The notes beneath the pieces were generated by a model. That model was not told where the DNA came from, made no database searches, and saw only the letters and a program-made list of their open reading frames with translations. Below are positions 1 to 10,745 of a DNA stretch of 64,000 nucleotides, piece by piece. The DNA comes from Linanthus parryae (taxonomy: Eukaryota; Streptophyta; Magnoliopsida; Ericales; Polemoniaceae), in contig JALGPY010000001.1 in NCBI GenBank assembly GCA_023055425.1, positions 69,292,691-69,356,690 on the forward strand, read 5' to 3'. A program made the translations under genes and the position numbers. Every line of letters begins with the position of its first letter. Positions within the stretch are counted from its first letter, which is position 1.

Positions 1-317
1 AAGCTACAGACTATGAATTTACAAATCTGCTAAATCTATTACAATTCTACGAAGCAGCGTCGGGACAAGCTATCAACATTCAAAAGTCTGCCATAGTCTT
101 CTCGGAGAATGTCACCAGTGATTCCCGAAACCATTTGAGCGTCCTCAGTGGAATCCCAACAGCTTCAAGCCACAACAGTTACCTCGGCCTTCCTACAACA
201 TTCGGGAGGAAAAAGAAGATCACTTTTCAGAAAAATCATTGAAAGTATAATCTCAAAACTTAAAGGTTGGAAGGATAGGAGCCTCTCAGCGGCAGGTAAG
301 AATTTCTCACCAATTCA

Positions 318-1418
318 GTGGTCCAATCAATACGTAACTATGCTATGAGCTGCTTTTTACTTCCAGCATGCATTTGTTACGATATAGAAAAGCTGATTCG
401 ACAACTTTGGTGGGGGAGTAGAGAAGGGAAACGTTCAACCCACTGGATGAGCTGGGATCGACTGAAGAAACAAAAAGAAATCGAGGGCCTCGGGTTCAAG
501 GATTTTCAAAGTTTTAATCTCTCCCTTCTCGCCAAGCAGGCTTGGAGAGTGGTAAAATACCCCCAACAGCCTGTTGATAGGGTTCTGCGCTACACATATT
601 TCAAAAACGGAGACTTTCTTCATCACAAGCCAAAGAAACAAATTTCCTTTTCTCTCAGAAGCCTACTTGCAGGGAGAAGTCTATTGAAGAAAGGCCTTGA
701 ATGGAGAGATGGGTCAGGAAAGTCAATAAACATGTACAAAGACAGATGGGTGAAGCAAGAACACACTTCTTCAGTCATCACGCCAAGCCCAGACTTTGCA
801 ACTCTTAAAGTGTCCCGTTGCATTGTGGACGGTAATTGGTGTGAAAATCGGTTAAGGACGTACCTTTGGGAGACAAATGTCAGAGACATTTTGGCAATCC
901 CTCTCCCACGGAACCAAGCAGACGACACGGTTAAATGGTGCTTCACAGAGACAGGATCCTTCACCACAGCATCTGCTTATAAACTGCAGTTGAGAGACCA
1001 AAATGAAAATCAAGAATCCTCTACGGGCATTCACAAGCCCTGGTTCAAAAACATGTGGAAAATGAAAATACCTAAAAAAGTGATCTACCCGGTCTGGAAG
1101 ATGTGGAACGACGCGCTACCGGTAGCCACCAAAATCAGGAATAGGGGACTCCAAGTCCCAATTTTATACTCAGGTTGTAACAGAGTCCGGGAAATGGCAG
1201 AACACTTCTTTCGTCGCTGTGACACGACACGGAAGGTTTGGAGAGAGGTCTTGGGCCTTACGGATCAGCAGCTCCAGATCGAGAACCTGCGTAGATGGAT
1301 TGAAGACATTTTTACAAACCAATCGGAGGAAATTAGAAAGAAGTGGACAACAGTGATTTGGTGTTTATGGTGGAAGAGGAATGACTGCCATTTCAACAAC
1401 AAAACTTTCTCAACATAA
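318..1418 (+). pseudogene. LINE reverse transcriptase C-terminal and zf-RVT region
   Basis: A 366-codon open stretch. It carries the thumb/connection signature of plant LINE RT (YAMSCFLLP at residues 8-16, WWGSREGKR near 31, HWMSWDRLK near 42, GLGFKDF near 57, LLAKQAWR near 70), then a Cys-rich zf-RVT region near residues 240-310 that normally precedes RNase H. The catalytic FADD box lies upstream of the window. In an intact element the enzyme would perform target-primed reverse transcription of LINE RNA. The N-terminal methionine is probably internal, because the same protein continues upstream (1-317) in other frames, which marks frameshifts. Non-functional relic. Confidence 0.85.
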
Positions 1419-1433
1419 GAGGTTGTAAAGAAA

Positions 1434-2025
1434 GTGTTCTTTTACTTATCTGAGTTTCAGATCTCCCAAACGCTTGATAGACAAACGGATTTAGACAAAG
1501 CCCCGGTCAATTGGGAAGCCCCACCTGAGGGATGGGTTAAAATTAACACGGACATAGCCTTCTCACCGGAGGAAAAAATTTGCGGGCTCAGGAAGCGTCC
1601 TCAGAGAATCAACCGGGCACTTCGTCGCCGGTCGGTTCAAACGAATAGCTCCGGACCCCTCCAATTTTCTCATGGAATTGAAAGGAATCGAGAGGGGTAT
1701 AGCGATGGCTGCGGATGCAAGATGTGGAAAGGTCGTGATGGAATCCGATTCAAGTTTGGCAGTGTATCTGATACAAAATTGGGAAAGGAAGAAATTGACT
1801 TTTGATGGCAACGAAAAGATAGCTGCCATTACTGAGAATTGCATTAAAAGAGGAAGGGAATTCGAGAGGCTTCTCTTCCGCCACGTCTCGCGGACAGCTA
1901 ACACGTGTGTCGACCTATTTGCAAAACGATCCCTTTTGTTCTCTCAATTTAGCTTGTATACCCACCCACCCGAGTGGGCTACCAATGTACTAGAGAACGA
2001 TAGAGGTGGTCTTTTAGACCTTTAA
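1434..2025 (+). pseudogene. LINE RNase H (RVT_3-like) domain, frameshifted
   Basis: Two overlapping frames together carry a plant-LINE RNase H region. The first frame holds the opening strand (GWVKINTD near 1,535). The second (1,672-2,025) holds the middle and end: a MESDS acidic motif near 1,740, then a HVSRTANTCVDLFAK-like C-terminal motif near 1,880-1,925. The split near 1,590-1,670 is a frameshift. The domain would remove RNA from RNA:DNA hybrids in an active element. It ends just before the element's poly(A). Confidence 0.75.
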
Positions 2026-2051
2026 TGAAAAAATTTCCCTCAAAAAAAAAA

Positions 2052-2520
2052 CAACTGATGTCCTGTCTGATTATCTTATAACAATGCTTTTAAATGAAGA
2101 GTACTATTTGGAAGAAATCCGGAATTTGAAGGAAAAAGGTCATGAGCAAGAAAAAGAGAATTATCATATTGTTTGTCAAAATCAGAATCTTGAAATTTCT
2201 CAGAAAAAATGTGACAGTGATTCCAAGGCCTTGGAAACCAATTTCAAAGCTTTGAAAACTCAAGTGAAGGAAGTAGTCACTGAGAACTCACTTTTGAGTG
2301 ACACTATTGTGGCTCTAAGACATCAGTTTGATGAAATAGAGGAACAAAGGACTACTCTAGCTGAGAAACTTCACGAATCTAAGAGAGTAATTACCAGACA
2401 TTCTGGCTCAAAACACAATTTAAATCTGATTCTTGGAGGAAGCTTAAAGTCTGTTCACTTGAAACTAGCCATTCTCATACTTATTCAAAAGCACCCATGT
2501 AGGATGGACCTCCAAAGTTT
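2052..2520 (+). pseudogene. SIRE-like Copia gag fragment (coiled-coil region)
   Basis: This open stretch parallels the gag segment at 9,060-9,400 in the SIRE-like Copia of this window. It shares LLNEEY, LKEK.HEQ, NLEISQKK, TLAEKL and LNLILGGS. It is Glu/Lys/Leu-rich and probably a coiled coil, typical of the long gag of SIRE/Maximus elements. It is cut on the left by the LINE poly(A) and on the right by block 1 at 2,521. No zinc knuckle or pol remains. It is about 80% similar by eye to its partner, so it derives from a different copy. Confidence 0.75.
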
Positions 2521-3504
2521 TGAACAAAAACAAGTGTTTAGAAGGGGGGATATGGTTGTGGGCTTGTATGATCCTTCTGTGGATTTTTTGGGAGGTGGAG
2601 CAATTTTTCATCATTTCATTTTATTTTTTCGAGATTTATAGCATTATCATTTTTCTTTCCACATATTTCCACCTCCAATCCAAGGCTCTCCAAGACCCAC
2701 AACAAAATAGAAGAATATACAAGCGAGTGGGATTTTTAGCTAAACCAAGGGAGCTATCTAGGTGGTGACGTATCATTTATCCCCGGACACCCCTCTATTT
2801 CTGAGACATCGCATGGGGTGTCATTAGTCAGCACCACTCCAATGGGCTACAAGTTTCCACCAAAAAACGATTAGAATAAAATCTTTTGATAAAGTTCAAA
2901 TAGGTTTAGAGGGTGAACCCTTTCTCAAAAGTAGAAGACGTCAAAGTTTATGTGATCAACTTAGTTTGAAGGACTTAAACATGAAAAGTAAGTGTGTCGC
3001 TTTGTGAGAACGCATGAGATCGCGGATTATGGGATATTGGTGTAGATGTATTGAGTATAAGCGAAGAATACTTTATTAAAATAAAGATAAAAAGAAGATG
3101 GACTAAGAGATTTCATTCTTTGCAAACATCTAGCTTTCTAAAAGTTCCCCATTTTCACTTCTTTCTTTTTCTTTGATTTTTTTCCATTTTTCCTCATTTC
3201 ATTTGTTTTCAAAATAAGTGACTCAACTAAACTTTCTAAGACTCAATAAATCTATCAAAGAAGAATATAAAATCTAGACTCAAGATGAAAGGTTAAAATA
3301 AATAAAACTACCAAAGAAAATTTAAAAAAAAAATCTATGGTTTGACCCGAGAAAAGAGTAATGCTTCTCATGAAATGTTCCCACATTTTTTTCAATTTTT
3401 ATGATTTTTTTTTCACATTTTTCATTATTATTTTTTGTATTTTTCAACATGGAGTAAGCTACAATAGAGAAGAATAAAGTGCAAGTGACCAACTAATTAA
3501 ATTT

Positions 3505-3560
3505 AGAATCCACTCTCCCCCAACTAAAATGTCACATTGTCCTCAATGTGTGAGAATAAT
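3505..3560 (-). other. Gypsy-type polypurine tract region, block 1
   Basis: Read on the minus strand, the stretch runs from ATTGAGGACAATGTG to TTAGTTGGGGGAGAGTGG. The pairing of a GAGGACAATG motif with a G-rich tract is typical of the 3' noncoding part of plant Ty3/gypsy elements. A matching 3' LTR is not present downstream (low coordinates), so the element is truncated at 2,521. Confidence 0.55.
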
Positions 3561-3754
3561 GGAAGAGCATACAAATTCATATAAGAGAAAAGGGATAGAA
3601 GGACCTCATGTTCGTGTCTTTGGTCACCCAGCGCAAGTCCTCCTCCAAGAGCAATCTACAAAATGGTAGTAGAATTAAACAAAAAAAATACAACAAATAG
3701 AGATAAACTAATTTATTTATTTACAACTAGGGAAATAGAGTAAAGATAATGCTG

Positions 3755-5640
3755 CTATCCAAACCCCAATCTTGAAAATTTCTTTCCATGCCATGCCGTC
3801 TTAGAAAAGTAATTCTCACTTAAAAAGTTTGATTCGTCAATTAGAATAGAAAAGAGAAGTAGGGGCAAGACACAAAAGATGTGTAAGATATGCAAAAAAA
3901 ATCTAACAATAAATCTAGAGCAAATAGTTATGTCATGCATCATCTTAGAAAAGGGTTTGAAATCCTCAAATGACATGAATCATAGAATGAGTCTTCATAT
4001 GTTGCCAATTTTTCACTTGAAACCACAATTTGAGAGATAGGGGAAACTTGCGAATCCTCAATCTCATCACTTTTAAAACATGGCACATGGATTTAAGGGT
4101 GTGGCCTCAAAAGAGAAAGGTAAAGTCATTTGAGAACATGAAACCACATCCAAACCCTTAGGCTCATGATTTGGGTCATTGACTTGGTCAAGTTGAGCCA
4201 AGAGTCAGTAGGAAGATTCACTACCATACAAAAATTCCAATTCTTTCCAAGTAAGCCCATCTAATTCTTTGAAAGATGTAGTAAAAGAATCTATATGAAT
4301 CAGAGTATCAACACTTGAACCCCCCAACTTACTTAAATGTTCTCCCACAATTACTATTGGAGGGGGTTCTCCAAGAGTATTCTCTAAGTCATCACAGAAC
4401 AAATAATGCTCATGATCATTGGAACTCCGATGAGTAATAGGCTCTACTAAAGCATAAAAAAGACTACATTGTCTTCATTAGTGGTATCATCAAATCTGAC
4501 CTCTAACTCATCACATGAGCGGTTTCCATTTTGTGACTCCTCCTCACATGTGTCACTATGTGAGTCATCCAAAATGGCTTCACTCATGCCATGGGCTGAA
4601 GAGTCATCATCAAAAATATCAATCTCACTACCAAAATCATTATCACATGCTTCTTTAGAATGTGCAAATGAGAAATGAATATAATCACCTATCCTAGTAG
4701 CAACAACTCCATCATCAAACACATCATCAAAATTTTGGTCATGAGTAGGCTCGTGAGGTGTGAATAGGAACTAGAGACTCTTGTGATGGTGAGTCTTGTG
4801 AATATGAGGATTCCACTCTATCACTCAAGTGACAAAATGATTTTCCTACTTCTGTAAATAATCCTTCAAGTTCATTTTGTGATTCTCTTAGTGAATCTCT
4901 TGGTTATTTTGCGCCATGGAGATATTTTTGAAGTGTCTCCTCTAGAGAATCACTTATAGGCGCATTTAGCTATTCATTCACATATGTTTCCCTCTCAAAA
5001 TAATTCAATCCTCTAGATTCACAATTCATGTCCTTATATTCATAAGTGCAAGAATCATAAGAGTTCAAAAACATGTAAGTGTGTGAGGGTGGTGATTGTA
5101 CACAAGAAGCATGAGACGTGTAACAATGTGCCCTACTATCATGCCAAAAGTTATCATCCACAGGAAAACAATTATTATTATAAGCATGCTCATGATTTAA
5201 ATTCATTGAATATGGCAAGATCTCTTGCCGCGTAAAAGTAGCAACAACGGCAGGAAATGGTTTCCCGCCAAGATTATCTAAAACGGCAAGAATTGTACCG
5301 CCACAAGGCAAAAACGACAACGCTCAACGCGGCCGCTCCATTACTGCCACAAGTTTTGCCGTTTTAAGCTTAAATGGCAGTTTTTGGTATCTTACTTGGC
5401 AATAGCTTCCTGCCATTTTTGACAAAATTTCTAGTAGTGAATGATTGTCATAACTAGCATATGCATAATTAGGACTTGGAAGAATGCTAGGACAGTTCTC
5501 GGCCTCATAGCCACATCTATCACAAATATCACAAGGCATGCTAGGCCACCTCTCACCGAGTCGAAAACGTTCATGAGACATCTTTTCAAGCAAGTAAATG
5601 AGAGGTAATGACAAGAGATATGTCTCACAAGCTTAACCAA
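3755..5640 (-). pseudogene. Degenerate gag-like ORF of a pol-less Gypsy-like element, copy 1
   Basis: After the PBS, the minus strand reads a broken protein that starts near MSHERFRLGERW (about 5,582). A Cys-rich motif follows at once, CDICDRCGYEAENC. Copy 2 has His in place of Tyr, giving a proper C-X2-C-X4-H-X4-C zinc knuckle. Next come Asp/Glu/Ser-rich stretches (around 4,450-4,720) and, near 3,840-3,930, a strongly hydrophobic segment (FFLHILHIFCVLPLLLFSIL) resembling a membrane helix. No protease, RT, RNase H or integrase is seen. It is interrupted at 5,211-5,439 by a CACTA-like insertion and by several stops. I do not recognise the protein; gag-like is inferred from position and knuckle. 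Confidence 0.55.
5211..5439 (-). mobile_element. CACTA-type element fragment inserted in block 1
   Basis: This stretch is absent from the matching point of copy 2 (about 17,418-17,430). Read on the minus strand it starts CACTACTAGAAATTTTG, the terminal motif of En/Spm (CACTA) transposons. It then holds many short GC-rich subterminal motifs (TGGCAGG, TTGCCG, GGCGGG). The opposite terminus lacks a matching CACTA end, so this is one end or a damaged small derivative. Confidence 0.7.
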
Positions 5641-5724
5641 CCATAAGCAACTAGAGTGAATACTAAGAAAACTACCAACAAACTAAGAAAATAAAATAGC
5701 AAATCAAAACTAAGGCCTAGCCTC

Positions 5725-5741
5725 TCCCCGGCAACGGCGCA
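5725..5741 (-). promoter_or_regulatory. Primer-binding site, Gypsy type (block 1)
   Basis: On the minus strand this reads TGCGCCGTTGCCGGGGA, close to the TGGCGCCGTTGCCGGGGA site seen in many plant Ty3/gypsy elements and in the Gypsy at 58,151-58,170 of this window. It sits next to the presumed LTR edge at 5,749. Confidence 0.75.
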
Positions 5742-5748
5742 AAAAACG

Positions 5749-7665
5749 TGTTCGCCGAAAATCCCATGTATAAGATATCGCTACAAGTAGTAATCTGGTA
5801 AGACCGCGGTAGAATCCACAAGGAGTGGAGGGTTAAGAATTTGACTCATTAAACTAGAATAGAGAGTATACAACGACTAACTAAAGTGATAAAGGAAATT
5901 TCTCATAGGCTTTAAAGCTTGCCAAGCTATCAATTCCACCACATAAGCGATGGAGCAAGTTGAGATTTGAGAATTCACTAAACTAAATAACTAAAAACGA
6001 GTAAAATCACAAGTAGAGAGGGGCTAGGGATCTTCGGTTTCTCTAGTGACAATCCTCCTATTTGACTCAAGCCCGGTTCTCAAATTACATGTATCATTCC
6101 TCAAGACAAGTATGTCAAGAAGAGATTGCTTAATGCACTCCAACTCGCCATAAATGAAGTGCGTAATCATAACACGCTAATCAAGCACTAAAGAGGCTAT
6201 TCAAATGAGATTTCTAAATTTCAAGTGTTTCAAGCATCAAACATATGTAAACACACATTGGTGTTTCCACATGAAAGATCAAGCAACAAATGAGATTTGT
6301 AAATTCTCACACAAATCACCGAACTAGTGCTCAATTTCTCAAAGTTATGATTGATGATTTCCTCCCACTCAAATGCAATCTCAAATCAAACAAGTCAAGA
6401 GTATTTGCACATCTACCTATTCAATGCATCAAATACTTCAACAAGAGAATTCCAAACATTGCACTAAGAATTCAAGTAAACCCAATTCAACCCATTCGTC
6501 ATTGATGTTTAACTTGAGGCAATAGGAAGATTGAGGAACTAAATAGTCCCAAATCTCCCAAGAAAATGAATTAGCTAGACATAATAGGGGATTCAAGAGA
6601 GCTAACGAGAATTATCATTTCATTCATCACACTTGAATCCAACACAAGTTTTCACCAATTCTTCCTCAAAACTTGATTCAAATACACCAAACTAAGCTAC
6701 AAATTGATGAATAACATGCTAAACTAAGCTAGGAAATGAAGAGAAGGTGAAGAACTTAAGCTACTGCTGTTGTTGAAGCTTTAAAACAGAGCACACACAG
6801 CAGCTGCACAGAGAATCCCAGAACAGAGCAACACATACCCAACAATGGCTTCGATCAAACATCCTATCTCCCTCTCTTTCTCTTTTTCTTGGCCATGATT
6901 ATGCTCAATAAAGAGATCAAGAGCTCAAGAACAAGTTTTGAATTAATTGAAATTGGAGAGAGAGAGAGAGAGAGAGATAGGAGAATGTCGAAACCCGTCA
7001 CCGTGGTCGAAGGGGTCTAGAGAGCACGAATTTCTTCGGGTTTATATAGACACGTCTTCGTTCTTTCTTGGCCTCCAAGAACTCATCTAAACTGTCCAAT
7101 TCAACAAACTAGCTCTCAATCGTAAATTTTCATCTTGCCCTCAAGAACCCTAGGAATTGGAGTTTTCTTCGTTTCTGGGATTTGGGCTGAATGGAGGGTA
7201 TTAGAAGAGAGTAGATCAGCTGGGGACCTTGTTTCTATGATTTTGGATCAATTTTTTGGCGATTTGGGGTCGGGTCGAAGCTTCGAAGAAGCTTGGAGGT
7301 TCAGCCATGGCTTATCTGCGTGTTTGTCTCGTCGGGGAGAGAGAAAGCTCCAGCTGGTGAAACAAGTTTTGGCCGAATTGCACATTTGCCCCCACAAGTT
7401 TGATGGGGGCTTTAAATCGCCCCAAACTTCCGTTAAAGCGCGCAAATGACCCCCTTGTTTATAACTCCTCATCAAATAAACCCTAAAAAACTTTGTAAAA
7501 CTCCAAATAGCCGCCCTCTCCGTTAGATTCTTCATTAATTTGCCCTTGACCTTGACTTTTCTTGCATAAGTATAGAAATAGAAATAGAGATAAACTATGT
7601 TAATTACACATAAAAGCAAGTTATGAGGGACTCATTAACCTACTAAAACGTGCAATTTCCATTCA
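5749..7665 (-). repeat. Presumed 5' LTR of the pol-less Gypsy-like element, block 1
   Basis: The segment runs from TGTTCGCC next to the PBS to CCATTCA, giving TG...CA ends of about 1.9 kb. It contains a short (GA)n run at 6,957-6,976. No second copy of this LTR is present at the other end of the element, so the LTR call rests on the PBS and end dinucleotides. Small ORFs inside (for example 6,290-6,505 and 7,135-7,449) show no recognisable protein. Confidence 0.55.
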
Positions 7666-7689
7666 TGTTCTTTTGTACCTGGAGTCAAG

Positions 7690-8458
7690 AAACCACGCAT
7701 CAGGTTGATGCGCGACACCATCCGCCAATCCAACGAAATCATCCTGGGACGAGCTAGCCTTCTCAACCACGGCTGCAGAGCCGTTCTGTCCCTATTGAGC
7801 TCATTTCGGGCAATCTCCCTTCCAGTGCCCATGTTCCTTACAATAAGCACAGGCATCCTTGGGCAACTTAGAATCAGAAAACTGGCTTTTCATGTTCCCC
7901 TTACCCTTCTTTCTTTCCCCCTTTGCCATCAATCCAGAAGCATGGTCTTTTGTACCTGTGCCTTCACCCTTATAACGCAGTTCCCTAGCATGGAGCGCCG
8001 ATGACCTCCTCTAGGGTTAGGGTGTCCTCATTCACAATAAATGACTGCACGAAGTTATCGTATGATTGAGGCAACGAGACCAATAACAAGAGTGCGGCAT
8101 CCTCATCATTAACCTTCTATTCAATATTACGCAAATATAAAAGATTTGTATTCAATTGATCAAGGTGATCTTTGAGAGTCGTATCTTCGAGCATTCGCAT
8201 GGTGAATAGCCGTTGCTTTAGCATCAGCTTGTTGGTGAGTGACTTCGTCATGTAGAGACTCTCTTATTTTAGCCAAAGGTTTGTTGCATTCTTCTCCATC
8301 ATCTTATACTCCGATGTTGTAGCATCCATAACTCCTTTTTCTTTGGTCAAAGGTGCCCATATTCCTTGCTATTTGAGCAGAGCCTCCATCTTTATCTTCC
8401 ACAGTTTGAAGTTGTTCCCTCATGTGAACATGTCAATCTTCAACATTGATCCTGACAT
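7690..8458 (-). pseudogene. Copia gag (UBN2-like) relic, block 1
   Basis: The minus strand from an ATG at 8,458 matches the Copia gag at 21,344-20,590 and, more distantly, the plus-strand gag at 25,246-25,850 (LFTMRMLED-like, LKDHLDQLNT, WLKLESLYM segments). Stops and frameshifts break it. It follows a PBS (8,486-8,500) and an LTR edge at 8,502. Pol is missing because the element is cut near 7,690. Confidence 0.75.
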
Positions 8459-8485
8459 CGTTCTTGGTGGAGTGATCTCGACCTA

Positions 8486-8634
8486 GGCTCTGATACCAGT
8501 TTGTTACGACACTCACGATCACTCATGCCTGAGGAACAATGAATAAAACGATAAACACCCAATCGTACGTGGTTTGCTAGCATAATATATGCTAACTATG
8601 TCCACGGGCAAGAAGAATCTTTATTCACCTGAGG
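8486..8634 (-). repeat. Copia PBS and truncated LTR, block 1
   Basis: On the minus strand, ACTGGTATCAGAGCC at 8,500-8,486 matches the initiator-tRNA-Met primer site of plant Copia elements. It directly follows an LTR end GTCGTAACA. Only about 130 bp of LTR remain (8,502-8,634) before the sequence switches to SIRE-like gag. Block 2 keeps the full LTR. Confidence 0.8.
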
Positions 8635-9700
8635 ATGATGAGAAAATTAAGAGCCTTGAAACTGAAGATGATGATGATGAAGATCCATTTGCATTGATTT
8701 CCTTCACCAGAATTCTCAAGATGAAGAAAAACTTTGAAATCAAAGACTTAAACAGAGGAAGAAACAGATCATCCAGTAGCAAGGACGACAAAGGTAAGTC
8801 TTCTTCACAGAATAAATCCAAAGTCATGAACTGATTTGAGTGTGGTGATGCAGGAAATTTGATAAGAGATTGTCCACACAAGAAAAGCAAGAACTTTCAG
8901 AAGAAAGAACATGACAGGAGAAAGAAAGCTATGATAGCTTCATGGAGTGATTCAGACAGCTCAAGTGAATCTGAATGTGATGAAAAACATGCCAACCTAT
9001 GCTTCATGGCCAAGCATGATGAAATTTCTGAGAAGAACATTGAGGTAGTGGTAAACTGTTTGATTTCAAAATCAAAAGATGCTCTTTCAGATTATTTTAG
9101 AACAATTCTTTTAAATGAAGAATATAATCTGAAAGAGATTAGACTTCTGAAAGAAAAAGATCATGAGCAAGCAAAAGAGAATTTACAACTTTTTTGTCGG
9201 AATAAGAATCTTGAAATCTCTCAAAAGAAAACTAACAAGCTTGATAATCTGAGACATCAGGTTGATGAATTAGATAAATAAAAGACGACTCTTGCTGAGA
9301 AACTTCAAGAAACTGAATTAGTCAAAATCAAGCTTGCAGGCTCAGAACACAAGTTAAACTTGATTCTTGGAGGAAGTATAAATTCTATTCACAAAACTTG
9401 TATTGGATACAATCAAAGTTTTCCAAGAAATAACAATACAAGATTTTTGAAAGCTGGAAGCAAAAATTCTCCTAAGTGTCATTTTTGTACCAACATTGGC
9501 CATATGAAGATGATTTGTCCTTTCAGAAGAAGAGACCCTCATATAATGAGAAAACATTCCCATTTCAACTTAAAGGACAAGTCAGACATATTTGGGTTCC
9601 TAAAGGGATCAGACCACCTAACATGGTTGATCCTGAATATGAGTCCAAATTCCACACTTGGTCTAACAGCTGGGTAAGGCAGTGATTGGTGTTTGCATGT
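8589..9700 (+). pseudogene. SIRE-like Copia gag
   Basis: Frames 8,589-8,834, 8,859-9,281 and 9,360-9,677 together form a gag C-terminal half. They hold an acidic run, a first zinc knuckle that has lost its first Cys and its His (FECGDAGNLIRDC at about 8,836), a Ser/Asp-rich tract (DSDSSSESECDE), a coiled coil, and a second intact C-X2-C-X4-H-X4-C knuckle (CHFCTNIGHMKMIC near 9,478). The first 15 codons (8,589-8,634) belong to the adjacent LTR stub of block 1, not to gag. A TAA near 9,279 ends the coiled coil. Gag would form the virus-like particle and bind element RNA. Confidence 0.8.
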
Positions 9701-9716
9701 TTTCACCAATGTTAAA

Positions 9717-10740
9717 GAACAGAAGTGGTTTACAGACAGTGGTTGCTCAAGACACATGATTGGAAAGAGATCTCTATTCTCAGAATTGAAAGAGCAATCT
9801 TAAGGTTTAATTAATCTTGGTGACAAAGGAAAATGCAACATTCTTGGTATTGGTAAATTTGGTACAAATTCTGAAAACTATATTTCTGATGTATATCTAG
9901 TTGATGGTTTGAAATTTAACTTTCTTAGTATATCTCAGCTTTGTGATAATGGAAATAAGGTTATCTTTGATAAAGAGAAGTGTGTGGTGCAAAAGGAGAA
10001 ATCAGACAATTGCATTCTAAAAGCCTCTAGATCAAACAATGTTTATACCTTTCAGACTAACAAAGTTGCAGGTAAGAGTATAAAGTGTCTCAAGTCCTTG
10101 AATGAGGATTCAAGGATTTCGCACAGAAAGCTTGGTCATATTAGCTTTCATACCTTGAACAAGCTGATCTCCAAAGAAGTGGTAAGAGGATTACCATCTA
10201 TCAAGTTCAAAGAAGATGAAGTATGCAAAGCTTGTGCTCAGGGTAAGCAGACAAGAAGCTCATTCAAACCAAAGAAGTTTGTAAGTACTTCTAGACCTAT
10301 TGAACTACTTCACATGGATTTGTGTGGTCCTATAAGGACACCAACTCCAAAAGGCAAGAGGTATATGCTAGTTATTGTAGATGAGTATTCGAGATATACT
10401 TGGGTTATGTTTCTGAATGAAAAATCTGAAGCCCTCTCTGAACTTTCAAAGCTTTGCAGAGAACTTTAAAACTTGAAAAACCTACCCATTGCTTCAATTA
10501 GAAGTGATCATGGTAGAGAGTTTGATCAATTAGAATTTGATTTGTTCTGTGCTAAGTATGGTATTTGTTAAAATTTCTCTGCTCCTAGAACTCCTCAACA
10601 GAATGGAGTTGTTGAAAGAAAGAACATGACTTTTGAAGATATGTCAAGAACAATGCTTCTAGAAAACAAGCTGCCAAAACATTTTTGGGAAGAAGCTGTG
10701 AATACATCAAATTACATTTTGAACAGGTGCTTGATCTGAC
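9717..10740 (+). pseudogene. SIRE-like Copia protease and integrase
   Basis: A DSGCSRHM aspartic protease motif near 9,732 is followed by the pre-integrase HHCC-type region (HRKLGHISFHTLNKL near 10,123; CKACAQGKQ near 10,223). The integrase core follows with first Asp in LHMDLCGP, second Asp in IRSDHGREF (10,497) and the NFSAPRTPQQNGVVE segment (10,573). Stops interrupt it at about 10,467 and 10,568, and before the 10,746 frame. In an active element the protease matures the polyprotein and the integrase inserts the cDNA. Not functional here. Confidence 0.85.
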
Positions 10741-10745
10741 CTATC

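Larger units (their letters stand above)
1..2051 (+). mobile_element. LINE (non-LTR retrotransposon), 3' portion
   Basis: The conceptual protein, in several frames, follows the order of plant LINE pol: late reverse transcriptase with the thumb motif YAMSCFLLP near 345-370, a zf-RVT segment (WKMKIPKKV near 1,060), then an RVT_3-type RNase H region (GWVKINTD near 1,535). It ends in a short A-run at 2,042-2,050, as LINE 3' ends do. The 5' part lies outside the window. Frame changes near 240-340, 1,420 and 1,590 show it is dead. Immediately downstream is a SIRE-like gag sequence, so the LINE appears to have landed inside that relic. Confidence 0.88.
2521..8634. repeat. Composite repeat block, copy 1
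   Basis: The same sequence, with indels, recurs in the same orientation at 14,772-21,521. Both copies begin sharply with TGAACAAAAACAAGTG and end with TTATTCACCTGAGG. Each contains, on the minus strand, a pol-less Gypsy-like element (3' noncoding end, degenerate gag-like ORF, PBS, long LTR) followed by the gag, PBS and LTR of a small Copia. Copy 1 differs by a CACTA-like insertion at 5,211-5,439 and a deletion near 7,566. The 2,521-3,500 stretch is AT-rich and noncoding. Confidence 0.85.

Noticed and set aside
2521..3500. A 3' LTR for the pol-less Gypsy-like element
   Set aside because: This stretch does not resemble the presumed 5' LTR (5,749-7,665), so it cannot be its partner.
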